From Jaapia argillacea MUCL 33604 (taxonomy: Eukaryota > Basidiomycota > Agaricomycetes > Jaapiales > Jaapiaceae): 64,000 nt of DNA. The notes under the pieces were generated by a model. The model saw nothing but the letters and a program-made list of their open reading frames with translations, was not told the DNA's origin and made no database searches. Made by a program: the position numbers and the translations under genes. Positions 1 to 9,417 of the stretch are shown piece after piece; the stretch's first letter is position 1; the number at the start of each line of letters is the position of its first letter. Where the stretch lies: the NCBI GenBank assembly GCA_000697665.1, contig KL197722.1, forward strand, positions 148,844 to 212,843. The letters run 5' to 3'.

Positions 1-265
1 GCACCTCAGGCTCGCCGAGTGGCTCAACCTCAACTCGCGTTTATCTCATCTGTATTCTCAGAGACTGTTGACCGGACAACTTCGAACAGGAGTGGCTCCA
101 CATTGGGATTGCTCGAATATCCTCGATTGGTTACCGCACAAGCTGTGTTGAATCTTGATCATACCTGGTGAATGTCTTGGGATCCATACATGGTCATTAC
201 ACTGGCGGAACGCTGGGGAGGTTTGTGTCATGCCCGAATTGCAGCCCACATTCTATCATCATTAT
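1..265. repeat. Direct repeat copy A (flank of duplicated unit)
   Basis: This stretch matches 6072-6335 over its whole length with scattered substitutions and small gaps; both copies begin GCACCTCAGGCT and share GACTGTTGACCGGACAA. The right-hand copy lies just upstream of the 5' side of the DUF6697-like gene at 2696-5295. By analogy copy A should be the upstream flank of a further, leftward copy of the same gene family outside the window (inference). Confidence 0.8.
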
Positions 266-742
266 CAGCTATGAAGCCGTCTTTCTTCGGGCCTCTGCTA
301 TTTTGGGCTGCAAGAGCTGCCAAGGGGGTGCAAGGGGTGTGGTAAAGTTGGCGGATGACTGGGGTAGAAGTGGGGGCATCCTGGAGAAGGAAGTGGGGAA
401 GGAAGAAAGGATAGTGGTTCTTTATACCCTATCAACGAACTTCTTCGACCACATGTAGATCATGAATCCCATAATGCCAACTCAGAGTACGAGTGAGTCT
501 ACTGGCGGACGTCGAGATTATTGGTTGAACTTGGCGAATTTGATGTGAAGTTGTCCAGACGGGTGTCCCGTGCATAGAAGTGGTGAATTGGGATGTAATT
601 TGGCAGTGCTGTTCATGAGGGGGGTGGATTTGGCAAAGGGCGATTATCCGAGATCACATCTTTGGAACGCTCCCTCGTTGATACTGGAGTCCATCCATTC
701 ATACTTCATCAACATCCTTGTCACTGTCATACCTACTGCCGC

Positions 743-2427
743 TCAGGTCCAGCTCACTGACCGCCTCACGACACCTGAATCCCTAAGTCTTGTAACAAAT
801 CTAAAGTCCCTCCGCTCGCCAACCGGTTCATCTGTTTTTGTTCGCTTGCTCTGGCGTGGGTGTGCCGCCTCTGAGGTGCCTTCCGCGAAAGCAGCAGATC
901 GCTTCTTTGACTGTCATCAACATTTAGAATGAGACCAAGGTTGAGACAATATAAGTCTTACAGCTGGAGGTTTTGACGAGGAGAATGGGGTGTTCGAGAT
1001 AACCTGGCAGTATGCAGTCAGAAATAATATATTCACTATCCACTGTGTTACTTACATGCTTGTTTCCCGAGCTTGAAGGTCCAGCAATCTCCGCCAGACG
1101 CTCTCCCTGAAGAACGGGCAACTTAAAATGAGGCTTTGAGCATGGCTCTGAAGAAGGAGCAGCTTACAGCAGATGCACCCGTGCTGGGTGAATCTAGACC
1201 CGACAAGAGATCGACTGAAGCTTCGTAATGAGCCATGTTGGTCAGAAAACTCAAACTGAGTAGAGTTTTATCTCACAGTAGGACCAGCCTGGGAGGTGGA
1301 TCTTGAGGATCGGCCCTCCTCCCTGGGTTGATTAATAGTGCTTTGGCTGTTTTCAAGGTAATGATTTCTTGCCATCCTCTCTTCCTAGAGCACAGATCAG
1401 CGTCGGGGAAGTATCCAAAAGAGAAACATAGAGCTTACCTGGCTAAGTGTGGGTATAGATCGACCACTTTTACGGGCATCTCTTGAGGTGCGCGCAGTCA
1501 CAGCATGAAACCCAAGGGGAAATGGCTGTACATTCATCGTCAGTAAGGGTTGTATAGGAGATGGAAGCTGGGTAATACCACCACTTTACGAGCTGGACTG
1601 GGAATTGGAATGAGGATTGGAATAGAGTTGGACCTTGGGTTCGACGAGCGGTCTCCTGAGTCAATAGCGGCGGCCCTTGTCAATGGTCGCCGTCGGGCGT
1701 CTGGATCCTTTTCCGAACACTTGTGTTTATATTCCTCCACCGCTTTCTTCAGCTCTTCTTTCTCTTTCAAAAGCTGGTCGACCTGTCCCTTGAAGGCTTC
1801 CGCCTTCTTCGTCTCCTCAACTGCTCTCAAAGATCCATCCCTCAACTGCACCAACTGACCCCTTAGATCCTCCACCGTCTTTCTCAACTCCTCATTCTCC
1901 ACGGAAAGGGCTCCCGCCGAGGCCACATCATGACCTGCATCCTCCCTCCTCTGATCATCTGCGCCAAGCTCGGATACCTTAGCCAACTGATCCTGCAAAC
2001 CGCTCACCGTCCTCTTCAAGTGATCTCTCTCATATGAAATCTCCGTCAACTGCCTGACCCGATTCTCCAAAACCCCTTTCATATCTGCAACCGTTCTTTT
2101 CAAGGCCTGATTCTCCGCTGACAGAGGCACCACCTTCACAACTTCATTCCTCAACTCACCAACTGTTCTGTCCAACTCCCTAGTCTCCACCAAGAGCCTT
2201 TCTGCCGTCCGACTCTTACTCGAAAGCTCATTGGTGAGCTCCTCATTAGAACGCCTCAAGTCCGAATTTTGAATTCTGAGTTCATCCTCCCGAGAATCTC
2301 GTTGGGCTAGTTGAGTTCGGAGTGTGGATACATGGGCTCGGAAGTCATCGCGTTCGAGCCGAACTTCCTGAGAGGCTTTGCGAAGTCGTTCATTATCTTC
2401 TTGGAGTTCGACCATGGTTTCTGCCAT
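743..2427 (-). CDS. Coiled-coil nuclear protein, paralogue lacking the DUF6697-like domain
   Basis: Six exons are proposed (2427-1579, 1525-1439, 1384-1285, 1220-1168, 1106-1056, 910-743; 435 residues). Exon 1 encodes a long heptad-rich coiled coil, clearly paralogous to the start of the gene at 2696-5295: both have the pattern E-(D/N)-N-x-R-L-R-K-A-S-Q near the start and a shared STLRTQLA. The last exon carries a basic, nuclear-localisation-like stretch (SKKRSAAF and QSKRTKTDEP) that matches in position the basic stretch after the coiled coil in the paralogue. The conserved C-terminal domain and acidic tail of the paralogue are absent, and nothing between 300 and 743 resembles them. The start is ATG at 2427. 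The donor of exon 3 (GTCCTA) is weak and was chosen because it alone keeps frame, so the 3' half is less certain. It may be a dominant-negative-like relic or a decaying copy. Confidence 0.6.
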
Positions 2428-2695
2428 AGTGGGTGGAAAGAGACGGTAGGAGGTGATAGCCTGAGGAGTTGAGTCGCCAATGTTGACTTCAACGCCTGAA
2501 CACCGTCGATCAATACGAGATTTCCTAATCGGGCACATACTTTCTGAGCTCCAAACACAACGAGTGATTTCTCCTCAATTAAATATTCTTGCATTTGCAA
2601 TGAGATAGGCTGAAACTCTCGGAAGAGAGTCGAGACAAGGAGCACAGACACTCGCCGAGTTGCGAGCTCGGACTAGACTCGTGGAAGTTCAGGGA

Positions 2696-5295
2696 TCAGC
2701 CGTCAACCTCCTTGTCCTCCTCTTCACTCTCTTCAGCCCCGGCAGTCTCCTCATCCTCACCAGTCTCCTCATCTTCACCAGTCTCCTCATCCTCATCTTC
2801 CTGGTAGTGGTGGCCCTCATTAATCTCGTCTTCCTCATTAGCCTCCCCATCCATCTCGTTGTCTTCACCTTCCTCATCGCCTTCAGCTTCCTCGCGGCCC
2901 TCCTCATCTTCTTCATCCTCCTCGCTATCCTCCTCATACTCGTGAGCCTCCTCATCCTCGCTTCTGTCATCTTCATCCTCCACAAGTTCATGCTCAGAAC
3001 TGTCACAATCAGAACTGGAATCGCCGCCATTGGGCTCGTTTGACCGACTCAACAATCCCCTCCAGTCTGCGAATTTCATGTCGTTACGCATTTGTTCCTC
3101 GAAGCGATGGTCAACACCGACACACTGAAAGGTCAAGATGTTGATTTGCTTTAAACACAACAAATCGAAATCGGCATTGGCGATCAAGAGGCAATTCGGT
3201 GAACCTCACCTCATCACCACGTTTCAATGCCTCAATAATGTCCCCGGGTTTCAACATATGGTCCTCGCACGCCGTGCTCAAGTGTTTGATTTGTTCGAGT
3301 AGATCCTTTTCAAGTATTGTACGGTCATCCTCTGTATGTGAGTAATGCTTTCGGAGGGAAATTCGTGCAAGCATTCGCATATACGACTCGCACCCTCCGA
3401 GTCGCGCTGCGAGGATATGCCTGGCCCAGGCATTCTGGACCTGGCGGGCCAGATGGTAGTAGGATCAGAACAAAAGCGTCACCAAAGAGGAGCAACTCAC
3501 CTTCGTAGGCAGCCGAGCAAACTCTTCCGGAGTCAAAGATTCTTTCGAGCGAGTGAAGATTCCATCGCCACGATACTCGTACAAGGTAATTGGTTTCGTA
3601 GTCACATTTACGAAGAGAGTCCAAACCTTGTCCTCGTCCTTGTTACTCAAACCTTCCGCCTCGCAATCGTTCACAAAGATTAGCCCCCAGTCACCAACTT
3701 TGGAGGGTAGGCACGGGTTCAGCTCACTAGGAGGGAAAACAACATTCCACTTCTTAGGACGGATACTCGTCTGAGGGTATTCTTCAAAGGTGCCATAACG
3801 TGTCTGAAGGTAGATTGCCTTGGCAGTGGGATATCCCCGGCTCTCCGATGCAAGCCCCCGGTCGAAGACGTTGTGGATGGTCATCAAGTACTCGCGTGGT
3901 ACGAGAACGCGAGGGGAAGGCTTGACGGGGGGAAGGTCGAGCACTGTAACATCGCCGAGCCTCCTCTCGAAAGCCTTGGGCGCAAATATCGTTGCCGCAA
4001 TTTTCGTGCGTCGATCCTGGAAGGAAAAAAATGTCAAACCGGAACTGTCGAGAATTGACAATGGAATGTTTGAGCGGCTTACAAGGGCAGATGTTTGCAG
4101 GGCTACTTTCATCCGCTTTCTCCGGTGTGGTTCCGGACTTGATGTGGTCGCCGCCTCGTCTTCACCGTCAGAAACGAGGGGACTGCGACTTCGCTTCTTC
4201 TGCTGAAACTAAGAATCAATATGAGAACTGCCAGTCTATGAAGGGAAATCTCACAACTCCCTGCGGGTCGGGGAGCGACGAGTTTGCGGCAATTTTCAGT
4301 TGCTCGACCGACTGTCTCAACCCTAGGTTTTCTGCCGAAAGTTGATTGACTTGCTTCTCCAGAAGGCTCTTCAGCTCTGCGTTCTCTAAGCAGACTTTCT
4401 GGACCTGTTTCAGCTCCCTCTCCGTAACCTCCAACTTCTCCTCTGCAAACCTCGCCTTGCCCCTCACCAGCGACAGACGATCCTTGATAGACTGGACCTC
4501 CTTCCGCCCCTCTTCAGCAAGTCGGGTTACCTTCGCAAGTTCGGCCTTCTGTGTCTCCAAGGTCTTCTTCAACTCTTCCTTCTCCTGCAAAACATCCCTC
4601 ACCCCCCCAACTCGATTCCTCAATTCCCTAACTTCCAGCTCCAATTTCTCCTTCCCCGCCACCTGCCCCTTAAACATCTCCAACTTCTGATTCAGCACGT
4701 CATTCACCCCCCTCTGGATCTTCGCCTTCTCCTTCAAGTCTTCCACAGTTTCCTGAAGAGCCTTGCACCGGGCTGAAAGCTTATTCTCACCGGCCACTCG
4801 AACCTGCAGATCCTCCAGCACCATCTGTTTGTCGGCCGACAAGTGTCGTACCGTCACCCGGTTCGCATCCAGCTCTTGATTCAGCCTCCTATACTCTTCC
4901 TTGTCCACTAGGACATGCCTCCCATCCACCTCCTTACCCCTCGTAACCTCTAATGTCTTTCTCAGCTGCTGATTCTCCGCCGAGAGCGTTGTGGCCCTCA
5001 CCGCCTCCTCCCTCAACTTACCGATCATCTTATCCAACTCGCGATTCTCCACACGACACTTTTCCACCGTCGCATTGCTAACCGAAAGCTCTTCCTTGAG
5101 CTCGTCAACGGACCTCTTCAAGTCCGAACTGGTAACCCTGAGTTCGTCTTCTCGAGAGTCACGGTCTGCGAGCTGGGTCCGGAGAGTAGATACCTGGGCT
5201 CGGAACGTGTCACGTTCGATTCGGATGTCCTGAGATGCCTTGCGGAGGCGATTGTTCTCGTCCTGGAGCTGTTCCGTGGTGCGTTGGGCCGCCAT
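2696..5295 (-). CDS. Coiled-coil protein with C-terminal DUF6697-like domain and acidic tail
   Basis: Five exons (5295-4255, 4202-4083, 4016-3501, 3440-3210, 3124-2696) give 778 residues; all introns are phase 0. Residues 1 to about 347 form one long coiled coil. Exon 2 begins with a bipartite basic stretch (KKRSRS ... HRRKRMK), suggesting nuclear entry. Exons 3-5 hold a conserved region with W-N-V-V-F-P-P-S-E-L-N-P, GLIF and YEYRGDG, and then C-V-G-V-D-H-R-F, a pattern I associate with the basidiomycete DUF6697 family (family from memory, function unknown). The tail of about 110 residues is almost purely Glu/Asp with an 18-bp tandem repeat. The start is the ATG at 5295 in a strong context (GACCATGG). 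The stop lies 270 bp upstream of the ATG of the truncated paralogue at 743-2427, so the two are a head-to-tail tandem pair. Confidence 0.8.
2743..2796. repeat. 18-bp tandem repeat, 3 copies, in acidic tail
   Basis: Three near-perfect 18-bp copies (CAGTCTCCTCATCCTCAC and variants) lie inside the last exon of the DUF6697-like gene and encode a repeated GEDEET block on the minus strand. Being a multiple of three it can expand without breaking frame. Confidence 0.85.
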
Positions 5296-5732
5296 GGTCG
5301 TGAAGGTGTAGCCAGAGGAAGCAATGCAACTAGTAAGATCAACGAGAGTGATGGAAAGGGAAACCGCCAGGGGTTCGGTATCGGTGTAGGCAGTGTAATT
5401 CGAGTCTGAGTTTGGTGGACAGCGCTGGAGAGCTGTCGACACAGTAGTGAAGGACTGATATGCGAATGTCGAAACCTAAATGACGGGTGTTGTCGAGGAC
5501 GAGTTATGCAAGGACAAGAGGGAAGCACCGTCGTGACACAAGATATATTTGATATCCATATTCGGTGCGGTTTACGTTTCAGTAGAGCATCTCAATGTTA
5601 ACGGGTGGGCCGATGGGTTGAGCCACGGAGACGTAGATTTAATGGGGAAACGAGGGGGCAATAGGTGAGCAGGCACAGGCTGGCAGCCGAATTGAGATGA
5701 AGGGATCCTGAGAGCGAAGAGCATAGTACAGT

Positions 5733-5864
5733 GAATTCGTCTAAGTACAACGCCGACGCCGATACCAAGTACGACGCCGACTCCAAGTTCGGAGTCGGGG
5801 TTTTGCTTGGTTCGGAGTTGGCGTTTTGCTTGGTATCGGAGTCGGCGTCGTACTTAGAAAATTC
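5733..5864. repeat. Imperfect inverted repeat / hairpin, about 55-bp arms
   Basis: The left arm starts GAATTCGTCTAAGTAC and the right arm ends GTACTTAGAAAATTC, its near complement. Both arms are filled with a degenerate short motif around CCGACGCCGA / TCGGAGTCGG. The arms meet near 5790-5810, giving a potential hairpin of about 130 bp. No target-site duplication was obvious. Confidence 0.75.
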
Positions 5865-6071
5865 TGAGGACATGAGATATATTTTCCGAGGTACAAACAC
5901 AACCACATATGATTCTGCCACTTCCTCCACCCTCTGCTGCGCAACATGTTTTCCCGGGAAATAATCAGAACTCTGCTGCACCTCCCCACGCAACACTTGG
6001 AAAAGGCGCTGAATAGTCCACGCCGACCTGGAGGGAACTTTCTGGCGAGCCACTGCTCTCTCCAAGTTTCA

Positions 6072-6335
6072 AAAGCTGCACCTCAGGCTTGCCGAGCACC
6101 ACCTACTTAACCTTGATTCGCGTTTATTCCTCTGTATGCTCAGAAACTGTTGACCGGACAATTTCGAACGGAAGCATATTGGGATCGCTCGAATACCATC
6201 GATTGGTTACCGCGCGAGTTGTGTTGATCATACCTGGTGAGTGTCTTGGAATCCGTACTTGGTCGTTGGGTTGGATGAGATAGACACTGGGGAGGCTATC
6301 GCCTAATACTCGAATCGCAACCAACGTTTTATCAT
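6072..6335. repeat. Direct repeat copy B
   Basis: Homologous to 1-265 in the same orientation. It lies 5' of the DUF6697-like gene and marks the boundary of the tandemly duplicated unit. Confidence 0.8.
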
Positions 6336-6452
6336 CATTATCCCGTTTAACATGAACAATCCCTGTATCTTATTGTTCGACTCACCGACTCGTTCCTCAG
6401 ACGTCTAGAAACCACCGAAACAGTCCGCTCCCTACCCGCATCCCAATCCACT

Positions 6453-7761
6453 ATGGCACATCTATCTTTCAAAAGACCCCCATCAAAGATCCTCCTACTC
6501 ATCTTCATAACCCTCGCACTCATCTCCTACATCTCCTTCGACTGGTACATCAGACCCACATCCTCCAACCTCATAACCCTCCCCGAAGACACCTCCACTT
6601 CACGCCCACTCGCACTCCCTCATGCAACCTCCACCTCAAACACCACCATCCTCCTAGTCTCCGCCTTCTACCCCCTCTCCAAATCCAAACACACAATGTC
6701 CGATTACTCAGCCTGGCTATCCCGTTTCCTCGGTCCCATTCAAACCGAAATCTACTTCTTCACTCCTCCTTCAATGGCTCCCCTCATAGCCGAACTACGC
6801 GGGTCCCTCCCAATTACAATAAACACCTCTTACTCGTCTTTATTCGATATACCACCTTTGCAAGGACTCGAGACGGCTTATGAAGAAATGCATAAGGTCG
6901 ATCGGGAAAAACATAGACACTCGCCTGAGTTGTACGCCATCTGGGCTTCGAAACCTTTCTTCTTATCTGAGGGACTGAAGAATCTACAAGGGGAGGGGAA
7001 GGAGTATGCGTATGCGTTTTGGAACGATGCGGGGAGTTTTAGGGAGGAGCATGCGTACGTTGATTGGCCGTACCCGAAAAGGGTAGAAGATATTTGGGAG
7101 GAAGGGAGCGCTAAGAGTGGGACGCCAAAAGAAGATTTGTTGTTCTTCCCTATGTGGGAGGCACCGCATGATTCTATGCGGTATTGGACGGAAAGTATGG
7201 GTCCTATCGACAACGAATTCAGTGAAGGTACGTACCTTCTACCCTCAACGAAGCCATATCTCAACCTACCACTGGTGATCAGGTTCCTTCTTCGGCGGCT
7301 CACCTTCCACAGTCGAATGGTGGCGGAATCTTTACTACACTTACCATAACGCCTACCTCTTCTCCAAACCTCCCATCTTCGTGGGCAAAGACCAAACCTT
7401 AATCAACGCTCTCTTCCTCCTCTTCCCCTCCCGAATCCTCACCGTTTATCTCAACGACCCCTCATCGCCAACCGCTCACCCCATCCGCACCCCATTATTC
7501 GGTTTGGTAAAAGACGAGAGGGAGAGTTTGTTAGGGAGGTGTGGCTCTACTTGGTTTTATTATCAGTGGTGGATGGCTAGTGAAGGGGAGAGGGCAGGCA
7601 TGAAGGAGAGGTGGATTGGGGAGGTTACTGAGTGGTGGAGGCGGTTGGTTGGAGGACAACAGGAGAGGTGTAGGGATACGAGAGTACTTGGGATGTTGGA
7701 CGTTCTGAGGAGTAGGTTTGGGGAGAGCTGGAATCCGCCCACAGCTAGTTTGATTGATTAG
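6453..7761 (+). CDS. Type II membrane protein, putative glycosyltransferase (HtrL/YibB-like)
   Basis: Two exons (6453-7227 and 7283-7761; 55-bp intron) encode 417 residues. Residues about 13-29 form one membrane span near the N-terminus, as in Golgi type II enzymes. The lumenal part starts with LLVSAFYPLSKSKHT and continues with DYSAWLSRFL, YAFWNDAGSFR and GKDQTLINALF. This layout recalls the HtrL/YibB-type proteins of unknown activity and is common as a single-copy family in mushrooms (family knowledge, from memory). The join at the intron restores E-G-G-S-F-F-G-G-S-P, which confirms the splice. Enzymatic activity is not shown by the sequence. The gene converges with the maleylacetate reductase 143 bp downstream. 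Confidence 0.75.
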
Positions 7762-7904
7762 TGTGTTCGATTGCCTTGGTTGCTCCATCGTAATTTATTT
7801 TGTACTTTGATAATTTGTCAACCATCGGGATACTAGAAAGACACTAAAAGATACACTGCGTAGAGCGACCGGCCAATTCAACATGTTCCCCTCACAACCG
7901 ACGG

Positions 7905-9047
7905 CTACAAATCAGCCCTAGCATCCTCACCCTCATAAGCCCTCCAAATAACCTCCCTAATCTTTTCCTTCTCCACAACTCTCGGATTCCAATACTGATT
8001 CCTCATAGCGATCTCAGTCCCTTTATCAACATCCTCCTCCTTCATACCAAACTTCTTCAAACTCCTTTCCACACCCAACTTTGCAAGTAACACATTCAAA
8101 CCCTTCACCGCATCGCCGTCACTCTCGGGTAACGCCTCGGCCAATTTCTTCATTTGGTCTGGGATGGCTGGTGCGTTGTAGGATAGGGCGTGGGGTAGGA
8201 CGATGGTGTGAGTTTCGGCGTGAGGGAGGTTGAAGGATCCTCCGAGGGTGTGGCAGAGTTTGTGGTGAAGGGCCATGCCTACTGAGCCGAGACAGTAGCC
8301 GCAGAGCCAGGCTCCGTAGAGGGCTGAGGAACGGGCCGATTGCGAGGTTGGGTCGGATTTGATGAGGGGGAGGGAGGAGGCTAGGGCGCGGATACCTTCG
8401 ATGGCTAGAAGAGAGATTATCGGGTTGCCATTCTGAGCGTAGAGGGCTTCGACTGTGTATAAAGGATGTATGTCAGATATGACATTGAAGATATGGGAAG
8501 TGATGGACGAACCTGAGTGTGCGATTGCGTTTACACCCGAGGTACTGCTCAGACCAACGGGGAGGGTCATAGTCAAGTCAACATCATAGATGACAGTCCC
8601 GGGTAAGATCTTCGGATCGCTCCTCGTTTTCTTCACCCCATCAGCCGTCTCCCCAAGGATCGGTGTCATCTCCGACCCAGCATAAGTAGTCGGTATACAA
8701 ATATGAGGCAATCCCGTCCTGATAGAGATCGCCTTTCCCAATCCAATAGTACTTCCTCCACCAATGGAAACGACACTGTCCGCCCCGACTTCCTTGGCAT
8801 ATACGATGGCTTTGTCGGTGACGTTTGTAGGAGTGTGCATGGTAGCTTCGGTGAAGAGCCCAGCGAACTTGAGTCTGTCGGATACATCTTCTTGGAGTTT
8901 TTGTGCTTGTTGGATCTGTTGGGGTGTGGAGAGGAGTAAGGGGGCTTTGAGGCTGAGACGGGAGACTTCGTCAGGGAGACGTTTGAGGGTGCCAAAACCA
9001 AAGATAACCCTGGCGGGGGATTGATTGTACTCGAAAGCTTCGACCAT
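7905..9047 (-). CDS. Maleylacetate reductase (iron-containing alcohol dehydrogenase family)
   Basis: Two exons (9047-8513 and 8452-7905) encode 360 residues. The 60-bp intron is a multiple of three without a stop and could be misread as coding; removing it gives NAIAHSVEALYA, the conserved family stretch. Other motifs are GGGSTIGLGKAI (nucleotide binding), PTTYAGSEMTPI, and HHKLCHTLGG with LPHAETH (metal/substrate region). The family reduces maleylacetate to 3-oxoadipate with NAD(P)H at the end of hydroxyquinol, resorcinol and chlorocatechol degradation, a route that fits a fungus living on lignin-derived aromatics. The start is the ATG at 9047. No neighbouring gene belongs to the same pathway. 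Confidence 0.88.
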   Translation of the reverse strand: MVEAFEYNQSPARVIFGFGTLKRLPDEVSRLSLKAPLLLSTPQQIQQAQKLQEDVSDRLKFAGLFTEATMHTPTNVTDKAIVYAKEVGADSVVSIGGGSTIGLGKAISIRTGLPHICIPTTYAGSEMTPILGETADGVKKTRSDPKILPGTVIYDVDLTMTLPVGLSSTSGVNAIAHSGSSITSHIFNVISDIHPLYTVEALYAQNGNPIISLLAIEGIRALASSLPLIKSDPTSQSARSSALYGAWLCGYCLGSVGMALHHKLCHTLGGSFNLPHAETHTIVLPHALSYNAPAIPDQMKKLAEALPESDGDAVKGLNVLLAKLGVERSLKKFGMKEEDVDKGTEIAMRNQYWNPRVVEKEKIREVIWRAYEGEDARADL

Positions 9048-9092
9048 GGCGGTTGGTTGTCAGTGCGGCCTCTGTGGTGTTGGAGGCCCGGG

Positions 9093-9100
9093 TCTATAAG
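9093..9100 (-). promoter_or_regulatory. Weak TATA-like element of maleylacetate reductase
   Basis: CTTATAGA on the minus strand, about 46-53 bp upstream of the ATG at 9047. The spacing is plausible for a fungal core promoter, but the match is weak. The rest of the 370-bp gap to the ELP1 stop at 9418 shows nothing else recognisable. Confidence 0.3.
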
Positions 9101-9417
9101 CAGCTGGAGATAGCATCGAGTATACCGTATATGCGAGGAAGGTCACGAGTGTCTCCCCATGTCCACCTTTGGAACTCGAATACACACATAACCCGCCGTG
9201 AAGGAGGTCCGGATTGTCATCAGAGTAATGATTGGTTGGCAGATCGTTGTCGGGTGTTGAGTCCAAGGGAGAGAGCCTGCGACGAGCCGCACGTCGTAAA
9301 CCAGACGGCGTAACGAGGCGCGATGGTCGGGACGGAAGACCATCTACGTCGGGACTTAGTGATTAGTACAAAGCATTGGTACACTTCTACATCAACTTGA
9401 ATCTATTATCGATATAT

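Larger units (their letters stand above)
5296..6452. other. Intergenic region between the coiled-coil gene and the membrane protein gene
   Basis: No coding gene is supported here. The stretch holds the 5' flank of the coiled-coil gene, a large inverted repeat (5733-5864) and direct repeat copy B (6072-6335). An open minus-strand frame over 5598-6065 has no ATG at its head and runs through the inverted repeat, so it was not called. Confidence 0.6.

Noticed and set aside
2689-3043. Leu/Ile-rich plus-strand frame resembling a membrane protein
   Set aside because: It is the antisense of the acidic GAG/GAT-rich tail of the DUF6697-like gene.
5598-6065. 155-codon minus-strand open frame
   Set aside because: No ATG at the head and it reads straight through the inverted repeat.
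8453-8512. 20 extra codons in maleylacetate reductase
   Set aside because: Open in frame, but interrupts a conserved motif and has GT/AG ends; it is an intron.
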